Positions 14,852-16,461 of a DNA stretch of 16,461 nt are shown here, one piece after another. The DNA comes from Candidatus Poseidoniia archaeon (lineage in GTDB: Archaea; Thermoplasmatota; Poseidoniia; MGIII; CG-Epi1). Position 1 is the first letter of the stretch, and each line of letters opens with the position of its first letter. Position numbers and translations under genes: made by a program. The stretch covers positions 1 to 16,461 of the forward strand of contig JAPYSZ010000016.1 in NCBI GenBank assembly GCA_029941645.1, read 5' to 3'. Below the pieces are notes generated by a model, which saw nothing but the letters and a program-made list of their open reading frames with translations, did not search any database and was not told the origin of the DNA.

Positions 14852-15286
14852 ATGGTAAGAAATGCCACGCGGCTTTTCACTGTGGAAGAAGCTGACAGCC
14901 TATTGGGTATGATTAATCCTCTACTCATGGATCTCTGTGAATTTTCCGTACGTCAAGAGATGTTAGAAGAACAACTCGAAGAAATTATGGAAGAAGTAAG
15001 AGATGACTATAGAGCTGCGTTAAAGCCGGGCTGGGAAGAATTACAAATAGAACTTGAAAACAACATAAACCGTGTTGGTAATTTAACTATTGAACTTGGC
15101 ACCTTAGGTATTGAAGTAGATGATCCAGCTCTAGGAATTGTTAATTTCAATTCCTTAAGAGGCATCGAAACTGTTTTCCTTTCCTATAGATTAGGAGAAC
15201 TTAACGTAGCCCACTGGCACCATTTGGATGAAAATTATGATTCTCGCCGAACTATGGAAAGAGAACTGGATATTATTTCTCAATAA
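14852..15286 (+). CDS. DUF2203 family protein
   Basis: The 144-residue protein begins RLFTVEEADSLLGMINPLL, the characteristic DUF2203 opening, and ends with the second family block GIVNFNSLRGIETVFLSYRL, GELNVAHWHHLDENYDSRR (residues about 95-136). Between them is a long, highly charged helical stretch (about 30-85; EEQLEEIMEEVRDD and so on) likely to form a coiled coil. The family has no established function that I know of; the conserved AHWHH cluster could bind a metal. No signal peptide or membrane segment. It is 30 bp upstream of the next gene and probably in one operon with it and the HAD phosphatase. Confidence 0.85.
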   Translation: MVRNATRLFTVEEADSLLGMINPLLMDLCEFSVRQEMLEEQLEEIMEEVRDDYRAALKPGWEELQIELENNINRVGNLTIELGTLGIEVDDPALGIVNFNSLRGIETVFLSYRLGELNVAHWHHLDENYDSRRTMERELDIISQ

Positions 15287-15316
15287 ACTTTTTTGAATAG
15301 GGGGGTATAGGGAATT

Positions 15317-15613
15317 ATGTTTAGAGCAAAGAAAATAACGATTTTTATGCCTGTAGAGGGGGAAACTCAGGTTTTTAAAAATGTTGAATTTCAGTCAAAT
15401 CCAGAAGTAAATGTTATTGCCATTTTCCCTAATAGTGGGAAAGAATCCCTTATGTTTTCAGGACTAAGCTTCCATGTTGAAATGGAAGAAAAAGATGCTA
15501 AAGAATCATATGAAATGGCTCAAAAAGCGCACTCGATGTCTAAAGAACAAATGAAAATGATGTTAGAGAGAGAAACTGGACCTAGTGACAGATTTAGTTC
15601 ATCATTTGGATAA
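15317..15613 (+). CDS. Hypothetical protein, 98 aa
   Basis: I do not recognise this family. The first 55 residues look beta-rich (KKITIFMPV, VNVIAIFP, SLMFSGLSFHVEM); residues 57-87 are a charged, Met-rich amphipathic helix (AQKAHSMSKEQMKMMLERE), followed by a short Ser-rich tail. There is no cysteine, signal peptide or membrane segment, so it is probably cytosolic. A G-rich leader (GGGGG at 15300-15304, GGGAA at 15310-15314) precedes the ATG. Its stop overlaps the HAD phosphatase start by one base (TAATG), which with the 30-bp gap to DUF2203 supports it being a real, co-translated gene. Confidence 0.7.
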   Translation: MFRAKKITIFMPVEGETQVFKNVEFQSNPEVNVIAIFPNSGKESLMFSGLSFHVEMEEKDAKESYEMAQKAHSMSKEQMKMMLERETGPSDRFSSSFG

Positions 15614-16257
15614 TGTCAAAAATAAGACTAGTCGTTTTTGACATGGATGGAACTTTGCTTCAACCACGATCCTGCTGGGCTCAAATACATGAGCATTTTG
15701 GCACAGATAATAGAGATATGCTAAAATTGTATGTAGAACATAAAATAAGCGATCAGGAATTTGTGAGGGCTGATATCAATACGTGGGAAGAAAGCTCAGA
15801 TGTAAAGGTTGACGAAAAATATGTGAATTCGATATTAGACAAAATAGCACCTATAGATGGTGCCGAAGAATTAGTTGCAGGATTACATAAGAATGGAATT
15901 GAAACCATTTTTCTGACAGGAGGCATACAATTCCTTGCGGACAAATGGGCAAAACAATGGAATATGAAAAAGCCATTAGCAAATGATCTTATTGATGGAG
16001 AGGATGGCCATTTGATGGTTAATGTTCGTGCTAGCGGGCATGCCAAAGGCCCTGTAATGGACAAATTATTAGAAAAAATGGGATTGACCAAAGAAAATGT
16101 TGCTGCAGTAGGAGATACTGTAGTTGATTTACCTATGTTTAAAAGGGCCGGATTATCAATCGCTGTGAATACAAATCAAAGTAATGTTTTTGAGAATACG
16201 AATTATCACCATAATGGAGATTTAAGAGAACTTATCAATATTATATCTGAATGGTAG
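15613..16257 (+). CDS. HAD-superfamily phosphatase, SerB-like
   Basis: All four HAD motifs are visible in 214 residues: motif I VVFDMDGTL (nucleophile D10, acid/base D12), motif II FLTGG (T102), motif III lysine K145 in SGHAKGPVMD, and motif IV AVGDTVVDLPMF (D168, D172). A helical cap lies between residues 17 and 80. The arrangement (LTGG, GHAKG, GDTVVDL) is closest to phosphoserine phosphatase-type enzymes, and phosphoserine is one plausible substrate; the cap residues that would settle this are not obvious. It overlaps the preceding small gene as TAATG and ends the operon. Upstream gcvP, on the other strand, links glycine and serine metabolism loosely, but that is not evidence of substrate. 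Confidence 0.85.
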   Translation: MSKIRLVVFDMDGTLLQPRSCWAQIHEHFGTDNRDMLKLYVEHKISDQEFVRADINTWEESSDVKVDEKYVNSILDKIAPIDGAEELVAGLHKNGIETIFLTGGIQFLADKWAKQWNMKKPLANDLIDGEDGHLMVNVRASGHAKGPVMDKLLEKMGLTKENVAAVGDTVVDLPMFKRAGLSIAVNTNQSNVFENTNYHHNGDLRELINIISEW

Positions 16258-16292
16258 GAAGTAATTAATACAGAGTATACTTATTCCTAAGT

Positions 16293-16461
16293 GTGTACCT
16301 CCAAAAGAATATCTTATTTTTAGCAGTCATAATGCTTACTCTGGCGCTTGTAGAGACTGCAAATGGCGACGATGCAGACATAGATATTACTACTATAAAA
16401 TACACAAACGATTTTGAAAATGGTGACCCTATTACTATTGTTTCCAGCGGGAAGGATGATG
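16293..16461 (+). CDS. Exported protein, N-terminal part (3' end outside window)
   Basis: A frame open to the window end starts with a GTG at 16293 and encodes a signal peptide: short basic start (YLQK), hydrophobic ILFLAVIMLTLALV and a likely cleavage after TANG, then an acidic mature start DDADIDITTI. An ATG 13 codons in would destroy most of the hydrophobic core, so GTG is preferred. The 56 visible residues (FENGDPITIVSSGKDD) look like the first strands of an extracellular beta-sandwich. The AT-rich TAATTAATA at 16262-16270 lies about 26 nt upstream, suiting a leaderless transcript. Whether it carries a PGF-CTERM signal cannot be seen. Confidence 0.6.
   Translation, partial: MYLQKNILFLAVIMLTLALVETANGDDADIDITTIKYTNDFENGDPITIVSSGKDD

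Noticed and set aside
15753..16091. 112-residue minus-strand frame inside the HAD phosphatase
   Set aside because: Shadow of a gene with all four HAD motifs.
1..16461. CRISPR array, insertion sequence or phage remnant
   Set aside because: No regularly spaced repeats, transposase, integrase or phage protein found; coding density is high and continuous.

Overview
The window is an AT-rich (roughly mid-30s % GC by eye), gene-dense stretch that most resembles a planktonic marine archaeon of the Thermoplasmatota/Poseidoniia kind (Marine Group II or III). I infer this from three exported proteins with PGF-CTERM-like C-termini, a membrane archaeosortase with the Cys/Arg/His triad, and archaeal-looking TATA boxes at sensible distances from starts. 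The rank is uncertain, and no rRNA, tRNA, mobile element or CRISPR array is visible.

Layout. 1-1538 (+): two tandem, related surface proteins, the first cut by the window edge. 1528-2619 (-): quinolinate synthase NadA, whose 3' end overlaps the second surface gene by 11 bp. 2620-2731: a divergent promoter region with a near-perfect operator dyad. 2732-9370 (+): a nine-gene run of an Rrf2-family regulator, sufB, sufC, sufD, sufS, sufU, sufT, a TusA-like sulfur carrier and ribA, every junction overlapping or spaced by at most 3 bp. 9373-11591 (-): archaeosortase, a Nudix hydrolase and an Ala-rich PGF-CTERM surface protein. 11705-14751 (-): a full-length glycine decarboxylase P-protein and a coupled small glutaredoxin. 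14852-16257 (+): a DUF2203 protein, an unrecognised 98-residue protein and a HAD phosphatase. From about 16293 (+): the start of another exported protein, cut by the edge.

How it fits together. The centre is a complete bacterial-style SUF iron-sulfur assembly operon: SufS removes sulfur from cysteine, SufU relays it, the SufB/SufC/SufD scaffold builds the cluster, and SufT probably helps maturation. The Rrf2 regulator keeps an IscR-like cysteine cluster. Its promoter carries a dyad whose 13-bp core, GACTAATTTAGTC, fits the core I recall for E. coli IscR type 1 sites, placed just after the TATA box. Divergently transcribed NadA is itself a [4Fe-4S] enzyme. A second theme is the cell surface: an archaeosortase and three likely substrates lie within 12 kb.

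The most interesting points are the IscR-like operator in an archaeal promoter, the TusA-like protein with CTQA instead of CPxP in the SUF operon, and the sorting enzyme near its candidate substrates. Several genes (rrf2-sufBCDSUT, ribA, single-chain gcvP) look bacterial in type, which suggests old transfer into this lineage; that is inference.
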